Below the pieces are notes generated by a model that searched no databases, was not told where the DNA came from, and saw only the letters and a list, made by a program, of their open reading frames with translations. Shown here piece after piece: positions 25,633 through 34,855 of a DNA stretch of 60,214 bases (the first letter of the stretch is position 1; every line of letters starts with the position of its first letter). The translations under genes and the position numbers were made by a program. The DNA lies in contig JAVVPD010000003.1 in assembly GCA_036655975.1 (NCBI GenBank), positions 1 through 60,214 of the forward strand, written 5' to 3'. This stretch comes from CASQEL01 sp036655975. Lineage in GTDB: Bacteria > Desulfobacterota > Desulfovibrionia > Desulfovibrionales > Desulfovibrionaceae.

Positions 25633-26925
25633 ATGTCTATGTGGCCTCCTCAGGATACGAACTTGTGCTATATTTCGGCTGCGCCTTCGCAGGCGTGGGC
25701 GGAGGAAAGCCCTCGGGGCCTCACTTTGTTGGGGAGCACGGGGTCTATCGGCGTGAACGCGCTCAAGGTTATAGCGTGTTATCCGCAGTCTTTTCGGGTG
25801 TTTGCTTTGGCTGGGGCGCGCAATGTGCGCCTGTTGGCGGAGCAGGCGGCCCAGTGGCGCCCTGCTTGGTTGGGGGTTTTGGACGGTCACGGTGCGGACG
25901 CCTTAAAGGCACTGTTGCCCGCAGGCTACACGCCCCGCATAGTGACGGGGGCGGAGGGCTACGCGCAGCTGGCAGCCTTGCCGGAGGCCAGCACGGTGCT
26001 TTCAGCACAGGTTGGCGCAGCGGGTTTGCGCGGCACGGTGGCGGCCACGTTGGCGGGCAAGGTGGTATGTCTGGCGAATAAAGAATCACTGGTACTGGCA
26101 GGCGGGCTGATCCGCGATATTTGTGCCCGCACGGGCGCGACTATTTTACCGGTGGATTCTGAGCACAATGCCTTATTTCAAGGGCTGGCTGGGCGTTTGG
26201 GAAAAGACGTGCGCCGGATTATTCTGACGGCTTCGGGCGGGCCTTTTCACGGGCGCTGCCGCGCAGACTTAGAAAAAGTGACCTGCCAACAGGCGCTTAA
26301 TCATCCGAATTGGAGCATGGGTGCTAAAATTACTATCGATTCTGCCACATTGATGAATAAGGGCCTTGAGGTGATGGAGGCCTTTCATCTGTACGGGGCG
26401 ACGCTGGAAAATATTGGCGTGGTGGTGCACCCGCAGTCTTTGGTACATTCGCTGGTGGAATTTAACGACGGTTCGTTGATGGCGCATATGGGCATGCCGG
26501 ATATGCGTATGGCCATAGCCCATTGTTTGGCGTGGCCCCGCTGTCTGGACAGCGGCGTGGCGCCTTTAGATTTGATGCGGGCGGGTACCTTGACCTTTGC
26601 CGCGCCCGACTTAGATTCCTTTCCTTGTTTGGCTTTGGCGCGCCGAGCTTTGCGCGAGCGGGGGGGGCAGTCGGTGGTGTTGAACGCCGCCAATGAAGCC
26701 GCCGTGGCGCTATTTTTGGCGGGTAAGGTGAACTTTATGGATATTCCCGCCTTACTCACGCAGGCTATGGACGATTATGCCGCTAGCGCACCGGGGCACG
26801 AGCCTTTGTGTCCGGCGCTTTCGGGCTCAGACATGGCGCAAGTGAAGCCTCTGCTGGACACGATTGAACGCCTTGATCGGCATACACGACAAAAAATATA
26901 TACGTGGGCCAACATTCCCATGTAA
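25633..26925 (+). CDS. dxr: 1-deoxy-D-xylulose 5-phosphate reductoisomerase
   Basis: 430 aa from ATG 25633; the conserved part starts about 30 residues in (LTLLGSTGSIGVNALKV, NADPH binding), so the N-terminus is longer than usual and a later start is possible. Also seen: NKESLVLAG, PVDSEHNALFQ (metal site), ASGGPF and GAKITIDSATLMNKGLE. Second step of the MEP isoprenoid pathway, supplying the precursor used by uppS upstream. Confidence 0.95.
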   Translation: MSMWPPQDTNLCYISAAPSQAWAEESPRGLTLLGSTGSIGVNALKVIACYPQSFRVFALAGARNVRLLAEQAAQWRPAWLGVLDGHGADALKALLPAGYTPRIVTGAEGYAQLAALPEASTVLSAQVGAAGLRGTVAATLAGKVVCLANKESLVLAGGLIRDICARTGATILPVDSEHNALFQGLAGRLGKDVRRIILTASGGPFHGRCRADLEKVTCQQALNHPNWSMGAKITIDSATLMNKGLEVMEAFHLYGATLENIGVVVHPQSLVHSLVEFNDGSLMAHMGMPDMRMAIAHCLAWPRCLDSGVAPLDLMRAGTLTFAAPDLDSFPCLALARRALRERGGQSVVLNAANEAAVALFLAGKVNFMDIPALLTQAMDDYAASAPGHEPLCPALSGSDMAQVKPLLDTIERLDRHTRQKIYTWANIPM

Positions 26926-26944
26926 TACTCTGGAGCAGCCTATT

Positions 26945-28051
26945 TTGATTACCGTAATTTCCGTCATTCTTGTCTTAGGCGGTTTGATTTTTTTTCATGA
27001 ATTAGGGCATTTTGCTGTAGCTCGTGCCTTTGGTATGGGCGTTTCGACGTTTTCCTTGGGTTTTGGCCCCAAATTGTGGTCACGCACATGGGGAAAGACG
27101 GAATACCGTCTTTCTGCGGTGCCTTTGGGGGGCTATGTCGCCTTGGTGGGCGAAGAAGATGACGCGGAGCTTCCCGCAGGTTTCACTCCAGAAGAAAGTT
27201 TTAACCGTCGCCCCCCGTGGCAGCGCTTGCTTGTGGTTGCCGCCGGCCCTGTCGCGAATTTTTTATTGGCGTGGTTTTTGTGTTGGGGGCTGGCCTTCGC
27301 TTACGGGCAAGCTGAAATTTTGCCCAGTGTTGGTGAAGTGCAGGAGAACAGTCCTGCCGCTGCCGCCGGCCTGCGTGCGGGCGATACGGTGCTGAACGTC
27401 AACGGAACGCCCGTGCGGGATTGGATGGATATGTCCACCGCTATTGCCGCCAGCAAGGGCGCGCCCTTGTCCGTAGAAGTGGCTCGGGGGGCGGAAGCGC
27501 AGCAGGAACAAGTGACCTTGCATGTGGTGCCGCAAGCCGCCAAAAGTAAAACAATTTTTGGGGAAGAGCAGGAAACGTGGCGCATTGGGGTGCGGGCCTC
27601 GGGTAAACACCGCATTATTGATTTGGGATTTTGGGAATCGGCCCACGCCGGGGCTGTACGCACGTGGGATATGGTTGCGCTGACGTGGATGGGCTTTGTC
27701 AAATTAGCACAAAGGGTGGTGCCTCTCGATCAAGTGGGCGGCCCGATTATGATTGCCCAAATGGTGGGGCAGCAGGCCTCCGAAGGTTTATCCAATGTGC
27801 TGGCTTTGGCCGCGCTGATCAGCATTAACCTTGCCGTTTTAAATTTACTGCCCATTCCCGTGCTGGACGGCGGGCAAATTGTGTTTTGTGCTTTGGAAAC
27901 GGTCATGCGCCGTCCTTTGGGCGCGCGTTTCCGTGAATACACTATGAAAGCGGGCTGGATTTTTCTGATGGGCCTGATGGTTTTAGCCACCTTTAATGAC
28001 GTGTGGCGTATTGTGAAAGGCTGGAGCATTTTTGGAGGCTTTGGCGGATGA
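26945..28051 (+). CDS. rseP: RIP metalloprotease RseP (site-2 protease family)
   Basis: 368 aa from a TTG start at 26945, chosen because GGAG lies 9 nt upstream (26932-26935) and it places the membrane segment correctly; the frame extends upstream only inside dxr. The zinc motif HELGH is at residues 18-22, a PDZ domain occupies the middle (SPAAAAGLRAGDTVLNVNG), and the third zinc ligand motif LNLLPIPVLDGG is near the C-terminus. It cleaves anti-sigma factors or signal peptides within the membrane. Overlaps tsaB by 4 bp. Confidence 0.93.
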   Translation: MITVISVILVLGGLIFFHELGHFAVARAFGMGVSTFSLGFGPKLWSRTWGKTEYRLSAVPLGGYVALVGEEDDAELPAGFTPEESFNRRPPWQRLLVVAAGPVANFLLAWFLCWGLAFAYGQAEILPSVGEVQENSPAAAAGLRAGDTVLNVNGTPVRDWMDMSTAIAASKGAPLSVEVARGAEAQQEQVTLHVVPQAAKSKTIFGEEQETWRIGVRASGKHRIIDLGFWESAHAGAVRTWDMVALTWMGFVKLAQRVVPLDQVGGPIMIAQMVGQQASEGLSNVLALAALISINLAVLNLLPIPVLDGGQIVFCALETVMRRPLGARFREYTMKAGWIFLMGLMVLATFNDVWRIVKGWSIFGGFGG

Positions 28052-28881
28052 GTCTGCGCCTGATTTGTAACGCCGCTGAAGGCGTGTTACAACTTTTGCT
28101 GGTGCGGGACAATACGCTTTTGTGTGCACAAGCCTGGCCCGCCCCCACGCGGAGCACGGAAATTATGGCCCCAGCTCTTGCCCATATGTGGCAAGAGCTG
28201 GGCTGCTCGGTGCGGGATATAACGCAGATAGCGTGTGTACACGGGCCGGGAAGTTTTACGGGAATTCGTTTAGTGCTCAGTACCGCTGCGGCCTTACGCC
28301 GTGCCTTGCATGTTCCGGTGGCGGCGCTGGATTATATGCACGCGTTGGCGCTGAGTGGCTGTTGCCGGCTGCACGCTACGCCCCTGCCGATAGCGGCAGG
28401 TACACTATGGGTTCTCACCCATGCGCGCCGTGATTTGCTGCACTGCCAGCCTTTCCGCCTTCCCGCCTTGGGCGGAAACTCTCAGGCGGAACCTGCGCCG
28501 CTTGTCCCGCTGGCCCCTGTGGATTTGTTTAGCCTTGCCGCATGCGCGCACCGCATCAACGCGCAGTCCTTGGATTCTGCGGCGCTCTGCCTTGGCAGCG
28601 GCTTGGTGCGGAACGCGTCATTTTTTCGGGAGCAGTGTCCCAAGGCTTTGTTGTGCGGCTCGGTCTATGCTGAGGTCAGCACCCAAGCCCTATGCCTGCT
28701 GGCCCAGCATGCCAGCTATGTGCATGCCGATCCCCGTCCTTTATACATTCGGCCCTGCGATGCGGTGGAAAATTTGCCTGCCATGGCGGCTCGGCAAGGG
28801 CGCGATGCCGCAGAAGCGCAGCTACAGCTTGACGATTTGCTTAAGCGCCCGACCACCCCTGATTTCGCCTACCGGTCTTAA
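28048..28881 (+). CDS. tsaB: tRNA t6A threonylcarbamoyladenosine synthesis protein TsaB
   Basis: 277 aa from ATG 28048, overlapping the rseP stop. HGPGSFTGIRLVLSTAAAL is the conserved TsaB motif, and the ASKHA fold start SLRLICNAAEG matches. TsaB scaffolds the TsaD/TsaE complex that modifies A37 of ANN-decoding tRNAs. Longer than E. coli TsaB (231 aa), mostly through insertions in the C-terminal half. Last gene of the rpsB cluster, converging on truA. Confidence 0.85.
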   Translation: MSLRLICNAAEGVLQLLLVRDNTLLCAQAWPAPTRSTEIMAPALAHMWQELGCSVRDITQIACVHGPGSFTGIRLVLSTAAALRRALHVPVAALDYMHALALSGCCRLHATPLPIAAGTLWVLTHARRDLLHCQPFRLPALGGNSQAEPAPLVPLAPVDLFSLAACAHRINAQSLDSAALCLGSGLVRNASFFREQCPKALLCGSVYAEVSTQALCLLAQHASYVHADPRPLYIRPCDAVENLPAMAARQGRDAAEAQLQLDDLLKRPTTPDFAYRS

Positions 28882-28953
28882 AGCATTTCTGATTCCAGAC
28901 GCTCCCTCCGGCACTTTACGGCGAAAGTAAATTTCGCCCGCCCCGTCTTTTTC

Positions 28954-29724
28954 TCAATAAAAAACTTCACGTAAGGTGAGCCCCTTCGCCGGAGCGGTGA
29001 TAGGGGCGTGGCTGCGCTTGCGCGTGGCGAGAATACGGGGAATATCTTCCGGCTGCAGGCGGCCTCGCCCAATAGCCACGAGTACCCCCGTGATATTCCG
29101 TACCATTTGTTTTAGAAAACCGCTGGCCTCAATACGTAGGGCTACATTGGCAGAATCGGGGCAAAGTTGTTCTTCTGGGGCGCGGTAGAGGCGGTGTACG
29201 GTGCGGACGGTGGTTTTAATGTCCGTGCCGGCATTTTGCAGTGAGGCAAAATCGTGACATCCGGTCAGATAAGGCAGGGCGGCGTCCAAAGCGCCAAGGT
29301 CAAGGGGGCCACAGGGCCACACAAAGGGGTGCAGGCGCGGCGGAGTATCAAAACGGCGGGTCCACAATTGATAGGTATAGGCCTTGCCCACCGCGTCGAA
29401 GCGGGAATGAAATTCGGGGGCGGCGGCCTCGGCCTTGAGCACGCTAATATCGTCGGGCAGGTTGGTATTGAAGATACGTAGCCAGCCTTCCGGCAGGGCG
29501 GGGCCTGTGTTTTCAGGGATATCCATATGGGCTATTTGGGCATCGGCATGGACGCCCGCGTCGGTGCGGCCTGAGCCGTGCACCCGCACCAGATCTCCCA
29601 CGACTAAACGCACGACCCGCTCCAATTCTCCCTGAATTGTCAAGGGAGGATGGGGCTTTTCTTGAATCTGCCACCCACTATAGCGGGTGCCGATATAGGC
29701 GACGGTCAGACGAATACGGGGCAT
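28954..29724 (-). CDS. truA: tRNA pseudouridine(38-40) synthase
   Basis: 256 aa. VAYIGTRYSGWQ at the start and GSGRTDAGVHA, containing the catalytic aspartate, identify TruA. It follows motE by 6 bp on the minus strand, the last member of the rplU-to-truA cluster. Confidence 0.96.
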   Translation of the reverse strand: MPRIRLTVAYIGTRYSGWQIQEKPHPPLTIQGELERVVRLVVGDLVRVHGSGRTDAGVHADAQIAHMDIPENTGPALPEGWLRIFNTNLPDDISVLKAEAAAPEFHSRFDAVGKAYTYQLWTRRFDTPPRLHPFVWPCGPLDLGALDAALPYLTGCHDFASLQNAGTDIKTTVRTVHRLYRAPEEQLCPDSANVALRIEASGFLKQMVRNITGVLVAIGRGRLQPEDIPRILATRKRSHAPITAPAKGLTLREVFY

Positions 29725-29730
29725 GGCGTT

Positions 29731-30918
29731 TTAGGGTTGCATGTGCATACGGGTCATGAGTTCGGTCAGTTTAGCCGTGGTTTTGGGGTCAGCGTAGCTT
29801 AAAATTTCCCCAGCTTGTTTGGGGGATAATCCAGTCAAAATTTTGACAGCAACGCGCTCATCCAGGCTTTGCAACGTTTGGGCGGCTTGTTTGGGCTTCA
29901 TATTGGCGTAGACAGCAATAAGGCTCGAAAGTTTTTTGCCTTCCACCTCTTGTGCGTCCTTAAGCATGCCCTTGACGCGCAATTCGGCAGATTGCAATTC
30001 TTGGAGGCGTTGCTCCATCTGTTGCTTCAGAACCAAAATTTCCTGTTCGCGGCGGGCTAATTCTTGCTGCTTGCGGTTGGGGTCTTCGGGTGGGGAATAG
30101 GCGTTGACCTTGGGGGCGGGGGGCGGCACGGGGGTGGTCATGGGATCAACGCTATTGGTGGGCGCGGGCTGAATCGCAAGGGGGCTGTTGCTGCCCGCAG
30201 GCAAAGGTTTGGCGGTGGTGGAACGGGGCGGCAGAGGATTGCCGTTGGCATCTTGTCCGCGCATAATTTGTTGTGCGGGCGGGGTAAAAGGCGAAGAACC
30301 CGTTGGCTGGGGTACTGTGGGGGCGGGAGGTGTGTCCAACGCGGCGGCATGAGCCACTTGCGCCACCCCCATATGGGGAATAGGCAATTTTTTGAGCTGT
30401 AGCATATTCTGCCACCACGGGCTTTCAACAGCCGGAGCGGCTTCCACACCGCTGGGCAGCAGCGCTAAAGTCGTCGTTGCGGGCACCGCTGGCGGAGCGG
30501 CAGGAGACGCTGCTATTTCTAGGGGCGCGGGGCTTTGGTTTGAGGGGCTATCGGCCTTTTCCTTAGTGGCTGTGGAAACAGGCATGGTGACCGAAGCGTG
30601 AGCGCCAGGATGCAGACGCTCCGCCGCTGTGACCGCTGCCGAGCCTTGAGGCTCGGTATTCGTGGGGGAGAGAACCTGCTGGGTGGCGGGGGCTGCGGGG
30701 CTGCCCATGACCAAGTTGGCTTTTTCTGGGAGCAGCGCGGTGTTTACGGACTGGCGGGGCTGTTCAGAGCTGTCGGCTGTTTCCCACTGTAGTGTGGGCA
30801 GAGGAATATCGGCTACCAAGGCTGCCAATACGCACAATTTTATGACTGCAAGGACGATGATGCCCCGGCAAAGCTTAGAAAGCCGTAGCTTTGTAGCGAA
30901 GGGTTGCTGTTTCGTCAT
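29731..30918 (-). CDS. MotE-like flagellar protein with MgtE_N-type domain
   Basis: 395 aa from ATG 30918, with AAGGAG 10 nt upstream. Seen: cytoplasmic start, one membrane segment at about residues 20-40, a long Pro/Ala/Ser/Thr-rich linker to about 255, a coiled coil (NRKQQELARREQEILVLKQQ), and a C-terminal helical domain (YANMKPKQAAQTLQSLDERV, LSPKQAGEILSY) of the MgtE N-terminal/MotE type. MotE-like proteins sit beside fliJ and help MotC/stator function or flagellar assembly. The gene overlaps fliJ by 44 bp. The long periplasmic low-complexity linker may span the cell wall. Confidence 0.8.
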   Translation of the reverse strand: MTKQQPFATKLRLSKLCRGIIVLAVIKLCVLAALVADIPLPTLQWETADSSEQPRQSVNTALLPEKANLVMGSPAAPATQQVLSPTNTEPQGSAAVTAAERLHPGAHASVTMPVSTATKEKADSPSNQSPAPLEIAASPAAPPAVPATTTLALLPSGVEAAPAVESPWWQNMLQLKKLPIPHMGVAQVAHAAALDTPPAPTVPQPTGSSPFTPPAQQIMRGQDANGNPLPPRSTTAKPLPAGSNSPLAIQPAPTNSVDPMTTPVPPPAPKVNAYSPPEDPNRKQQELARREQEILVLKQQMEQRLQELQSAELRVKGMLKDAQEVEGKKLSSLIAVYANMKPKQAAQTLQSLDERVAVKILTGLSPKQAGEILSYADPKTTAKLTELMTRMHMQP

Positions 30919-31312
30919 AGGTGCGCTGCTCCTTAAGGCGTTCTTCAAGTGCGTACTGTTCGTGTTGGCGTGATTTTAATTTTTCAAGTATTTTCCGTTC
31001 TTTAGCTCGGTATTGTACGTGGCGGCGGGCTTCCTCAAAAGATTGTTGCAAAGTACGGATTCGTAAAAGTGTAGACGATAAATCTGTGCGTAATCCTTTG
31101 ATAAAATGCTCTAACAGCCACCTTTGCCCCTGATCATTCAAAGGGCTTGTGTATAAGGCGTGCTCTTGTTCACTGAGCAGCGTGCGGATGTTTTCGGCGC
31201 GTTGCTGTTCGTTGACCAGCAATTGCTGGATGCGGGCCAATTGCACCTTGGCTTCTTCTTCTAATTGTTCCCGATATTCGAGAACTCTTTGCATTTTAAA
31301 AGAAAAACCCAT
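30875..31312 (-). CDS. fliJ: Flagellar export protein FliJ
   Basis: 145 aa, almost entirely coiled coil, with the FliJ start MGFSFKMQRVLEYREQLEEE. FliJ is the soluble stalk-like component of the type III flagellar export ATPase FliI. Ribosome binding site AAAGGA upstream of ATG 31312. It is embedded between thiD and motE, away from other export genes in this window. Confidence 0.87.
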   Translation of the reverse strand: MGFSFKMQRVLEYREQLEEEAKVQLARIQQLLVNEQQRAENIRTLLSEQEHALYTSPLNDQGQRWLLEHFIKGLRTDLSSTLLRIRTLQQSFEEARRHVQYRAKERKILEKLKSRQHEQYALEERLKEQRTYDETATLRYKATAF

Positions 31313-31381
31313 ATTGCGTATCCTTTGCCAATTTCATGACTCCGCAGAGAATATATACTATTATGCAAGGATGGGGCCAAA

Positions 31382-32167
31382 TTATCGCGCGGCGTGGTTC
31401 AGTGGGCCGCAGCCTTGCCCCGGCGCGTAACTTTTACGCAAGGCTCTATTCACATATTCCTGCGCCTTGGTTATGGCCACCCGTAAAGGCAGACCCAAGC
31501 CGAGGCCCGTGGCAATGGCGGCGGACAAAGTGCAGCCCGTACCATGATTATTTGTGGTGTCCACATGCGCCTGCACCAAGGCTACAGCATCCGCACCGGG
31601 CACGCACAGCCAATCTGTTACCATAATCGCATTGTCAAAATGCCCGCCTTTGATCAACACGGCCTTAGCTCCCTTGTCCAGCAAAATGTTTCCGGCTTTT
31701 GCCACGTCATCCGCATTTTTAATGCACATGCCTGCCAGCAATTCTGCTTCGGGGCGGTTGGGGGTCAGCAGGTCAGCCAAGGGAATAAGTTCGTCCTGCA
31801 GGGTTTTTACCGCGTCTTCCTGCAACAGGCGCGAACCGCTCTGACTGACGCACACCGGATCCACCACCAGTGGAAATTCTCGCTCCCGCAGGCCTTCCAC
31901 CACCGTGTGGATAATTGCCGCCGAAAATAGCATGCCCGTTTTCGCCGCCTTGACCTTGAAGCCTTCCAGCACCGTTTGCAATTGTAACAAGACAAATTCC
32001 GGTTCCGGCGCGTGGATCCCCCGCACACCCCGCCCGTTTTGCGCGGTTAGGGCCGTGATCACACTCATTCCGTAGCCTCCGAGGGCCATGATTGTCTTGA
32101 TATCCGCCTGAATACCCGCCCCGCCTCCAGAATCCGAGCCCGCGATGGTCAAAATATTTGGTATCAT
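31382..32167 (-). CDS. thiD: Hydroxymethylpyrimidine/phosphomethylpyrimidine kinase
   Basis: 261 aa from ATG 32167. ILTIAGSDSGGGAGIQADIK is the substrate-binding start, and NNHGTGCTLSAAIA carries the catalytic cysteine/anion hole. It phosphorylates HMP and HMP-P for thiamine synthesis; thiamine diphosphate is the cofactor of the two 2-oxoacid oxidoreductases in this window. The 73-bp gap from proB contains a short GC-rich hairpin but no TPP riboswitch. Confidence 0.95.
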   Translation of the reverse strand: MIPNILTIAGSDSGGGAGIQADIKTIMALGGYGMSVITALTAQNGRGVRGIHAPEPEFVLLQLQTVLEGFKVKAAKTGMLFSAAIIHTVVEGLREREFPLVVDPVCVSQSGSRLLQEDAVKTLQDELIPLADLLTPNRPEAELLAGMCIKNADDVAKAGNILLDKGAKAVLIKGGHFDNAIMVTDWLCVPGADAVALVQAHVDTTNNHGTGCTLSAAIATGLGLGLPLRVAITKAQEYVNRALRKSYAPGQGCGPLNHAAR

Positions 32168-32240
32168 GTGCTTGCTTGTCCTTTTGATGTTGGTTTTGCT
32201 GGGGGAGGTTTGACCTGTTCCCCCCTCTCCCCTTGTTTGT

Positions 32241-33449
32241 TTACACCGCAGCTTCCAATAATAGATTATCACGGTGGATGACTTCAGGGTAATGGGCATC
32301 GCCGAGGGCAGCAGCCACTTCGTGACGTTTAAGGCCCATGATTCGGCGTAATTGTGGCGCGGCGTAATTGGAAAGCCCCACCCCAAGACAATGCTGTTTG
32401 TTCATGACGCGTACGAGGGAACCCGCCTGAAAATTTCCGTCAGCAGCGGTGATGCCCCCGGGCAGGAGGCTGGAGCCATTATGACTGAGGGCGTAGGCTG
32501 CGCCATCGTCCACAGTAATGGTTCCGGCGGGTTCGGACTGGTAGGCCAGCCAGAATTTACGGCGGGAAATACTGTGCTCTTCGGGGCAGATCCAAGTGCC
32601 TTGGGGGGGGAGTTGGATAACCTGAGCTGCGGGATCGTCCAGATCAATAATAGTGCTTTCAAAGGCTTGGGTAATGACATCAGCTTCTTTACCGGGCAAA
32701 ATAAGGGTGGGCACGCCGAGCTGGGCAGCGCGCTGGGCGGCGCGGAGTTTGGAATACATGCCGCCGGTGCCCACGGCGCTTTTGCCGCCACACAGGGTGT
32801 CAAGGTTGAGGCTGCGGACTTCTTTGATGCACGGCATGATGGCGGCGTCAGGCGTGGTGAGCGGATTGGCTGCGAGCACCCCCCCGGCGGTGGTCAGGTT
32901 GATGAACAGATCCGCCTCAACCAGATTCACCAGCAGGCTGGCGAGATTGTCATTGTCGCCAAAACGGAGTTCGAGGGTAGATACGGTGTCATTTTCGTTG
33001 ATAACGGGGATAACACCCCAGTGGAGTAATTCGGCAAAGGTATTGCGTACGTTGAGAAAACGCTGGCGGCTGCGTAAATCGTCGCGGGTGAGCAGTACCT
33101 GAGCGGATACGATACCGTGCCTAGCAAAGGCCGAATCATAGGCATGCATTAGGCGACTCTGGCCTACGGCGGCGGCCCCTTGGCGGGCGGCGAGGCTGGC
33201 AGTATCGCAGGTAGTGCCAAGGGCGGCACGTCCGGCGGCTACGGCCCCAGAGGACACGAGCACAACGCGCCGGGGGGACAGGCCAGACTCAGGATCCGGC
33301 GCACCGCGCAGGGCCGCCAATTGGGCCACGATATGGTCAATAACCGCAGTGTCCAGCCCCTGGGGCTTGGTCAAGACGGCGCTGCCCACTTTTACCACCA
33401 CACAGCGGGCCTCTGCCAAGGCACGGGCGCGCCTGCTTTGCCAGTCCAT
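32241..33449 (-). CDS. proB: Glutamate 5-kinase with PUA domain
   Basis: 402 aa from ATG 33449, preferred over ATG 33458 because AGGAG sits 8 nt upstream. CVVVKVGSAVLT (ATP site), NENDTV and FGDNDNLA are kinase motifs; the last ~90 residues (GTITVDDGAAYAL onward) are a PUA domain. First step of proline synthesis. 12 bp after obg on the minus strand. Confidence 0.95.
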   Translation of the reverse strand: MDWQSRRARALAEARCVVVKVGSAVLTKPQGLDTAVIDHIVAQLAALRGAPDPESGLSPRRVVLVSSGAVAAGRAALGTTCDTASLAARQGAAAVGQSRLMHAYDSAFARHGIVSAQVLLTRDDLRSRQRFLNVRNTFAELLHWGVIPVINENDTVSTLELRFGDNDNLASLLVNLVEADLFINLTTAGGVLAANPLTTPDAAIMPCIKEVRSLNLDTLCGGKSAVGTGGMYSKLRAAQRAAQLGVPTLILPGKEADVITQAFESTIIDLDDPAAQVIQLPPQGTWICPEEHSISRRKFWLAYQSEPAGTITVDDGAAYALSHNGSSLLPGGITAADGNFQAGSLVRVMNKQHCLGVGLSNYAAPQLRRIMGLKRHEVAAALGDAHYPEVIHRDNLLLEAAV

Positions 33450-33461
33450 GAACATCACTCC

Positions 33462-34559
33462 TTATTCGTGGGTGTAAATGACCTCAATATCTTCAAATTC
33501 TTCTTCTGGAACTTCAATTTCCTTAAGATGCAGGAAGGGATCATGGGGGTCAAGGGCGTCACGCAGGGCCCACAGACGTTCGATGAGCGGGTCAAGGTTG
33601 AGGGATTCTTTGGCGGAAATAAAGAATATTTCGCGTCCGTCATTGACGGCGCGCTGCCGAATTTCGAGCAGGCGCTCGGGGGTGATGAGGTCAATTTTGT
33701 TGACCACCTGCACTTGTACGCGCTCGGACAGCCCTTCGTCAAAGCGGGCCAATTCTTCATTAATAAGGTCAAAGCCCGCCCAGGGGTCTTCGTCGTTGAT
33801 GTCTTCTACGCTGAGGATGTGAATGAGAAAGCGCGTGCGTTCCACATGTTTGAGAAAGCGATGTCCAAGCCCCATGCCTTGATGGGCGCCTTCAATAAGG
33901 CCGGGAATATCGGCAATGACCAAGCGACGGTCGGGATCTATTTCGTCAATCATCACCCCAAGGTTAGGAATAAGCGTGGTGAAGGGATAGGCCGCAATCT
34001 TGGGCTTGGCGGCAGAAACGGTGGTGATAAAGGTGGATTTACCCGCGTTGGGTAGGCCAATAATGCCGGCATCAGCCAGAATTTTCAGCTCTAGACGTAA
34101 ATGGCGTTCTTCACCGGGTTCACCGGGTTGGGCAAAACGCGGCGCGCGCATGGTGGCGGATTTGAAGTGCTCGTTGCCCATGCCGCCGCGCCCGCCCTGC
34201 GCGATAATCACGGAAGCTTCGGGGTCGGTCAAGTCACCCACCACCACTTCGCCTTGGGGGGTCTGCTCAAAAATGAGGGTGCCCGTGGGCAGGTGAACGA
34301 GCAAGTCTTCACCATTACGACCGTGACATTGGCTGCCCATGCCGGGTTGACCGTTACGGGCTTCGTACAGGCGCTTGAGGCGAAAGTCGTAGAGACTCAG
34401 CAAGCGCGAGTCGGCGCGCAGAATAACACTTCCGCCACCGCCGCCGTCTCCGCCGTCAGGGCCGCCACGGGGAATGAATTTTTCACGGCGAAAGGAAACA
34501 CAGCCATGACCGCCCTTACCGGCGCGCACCGTAATGGTGGCCTCGTCAACAAATCTCAT
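33462..34559 (-). CDS. obgE: GTPase ObgE/CgtA
   Basis: 365 aa. Glycine-rich Obg fold (residues 1-158: VSFRREKFIPRGGPDGGDGG), then a G domain with GLPNAGKST (P-loop), DIPGLIEGAHQG (switch II) and NKID; a short acidic C-terminus. Involved in 50S ribosome maturation and stress signalling. Usual rplU-rpmA-obgE order, but separated from rpmA by 296 bp containing a long inverted repeat. No clear ribosome binding site is visible before ATG 34559. Confidence 0.97.
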   Translation of the reverse strand: MRFVDEATITVRAGKGGHGCVSFRREKFIPRGGPDGGDGGGGGSVILRADSRLLSLYDFRLKRLYEARNGQPGMGSQCHGRNGEDLLVHLPTGTLIFEQTPQGEVVVGDLTDPEASVIIAQGGRGGMGNEHFKSATMRAPRFAQPGEPGEERHLRLELKILADAGIIGLPNAGKSTFITTVSAAKPKIAAYPFTTLIPNLGVMIDEIDPDRRLVIADIPGLIEGAHQGMGLGHRFLKHVERTRFLIHILSVEDINDEDPWAGFDLINEELARFDEGLSERVQVQVVNKIDLITPERLLEIRQRAVNDGREIFFISAKESLNLDPLIERLWALRDALDPHDPFLHLKEIEVPEEEFEDIEVIYTHE

Positions 34560-34665
34560 GCGATAACTCGATTGGCTTATAGGGTGGGGGAAAGAAAGTC
34601 TTTCCTGTTCACCATAAATAGTTTGTAGTTTCTATATGTATAGTGCCGGAAGGGCACGTATGCCA

Positions 34666-34783
34666 CGTAAAAAAACAATGATGCCTTAAGCTCCGTGTTT
34701 TTGCACAGCGAAGCCCAAGAAATAGCAATTTCTTACGCGACACAGGCAAAAACAACGAGCATAAAGCATCATTGTTTTTTACG
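34666..34783. repeat. 118-nt long inverted repeat between rpmA and obgE
   Basis: Outer arms 34666-34684 and 34766-34783 (CGTAAAAAAACAATGATGC against GCATCATTGTTTTTTACG) pair with a single bulged base. Inner arms GCTCCGTGTTTTTGC (34690-34704) and GCAAAAACAACGAGC (34746-34760) pair with small mismatches, and the tip is a perfect 7-bp stem AAGAAAT-AGCA-ATTTCTT (34717-34734). On either strand the 3' outer arm includes a T-run of six or seven. It could be an attenuator/terminator, an RNase III processing site or a miniature mobile repeat. No second copy was noticed in the window. Confidence 0.75.
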
Positions 34784-34855
34784 CATTGAAGGTCAAGCTT
34801 TTATGTTTTCTGTCCGAGCCAAGGTAAAGAACGGCTAGGGGCAGAAGCCCGGTCA

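Noticed and set aside
32168..32240. GC-rich hairpin between proB and thiD considered as a TPP riboswitch
   Set aside because: Too short and lacks the conserved CUGAGA and ACCUGAUC-type elements; looks like a simple stem.
33180..34055. 291-codon plus-strand open frame across proB and obgE
   Set aside because: Crosses two well-supported genes on the opposite strand and has no protein family features.
34666..34783. Long hairpin considered as 6S RNA
   Set aside because: Too short (118 nt against about 180) and lacks the open central bubble; near-complete pairing fits an inverted repeat better.
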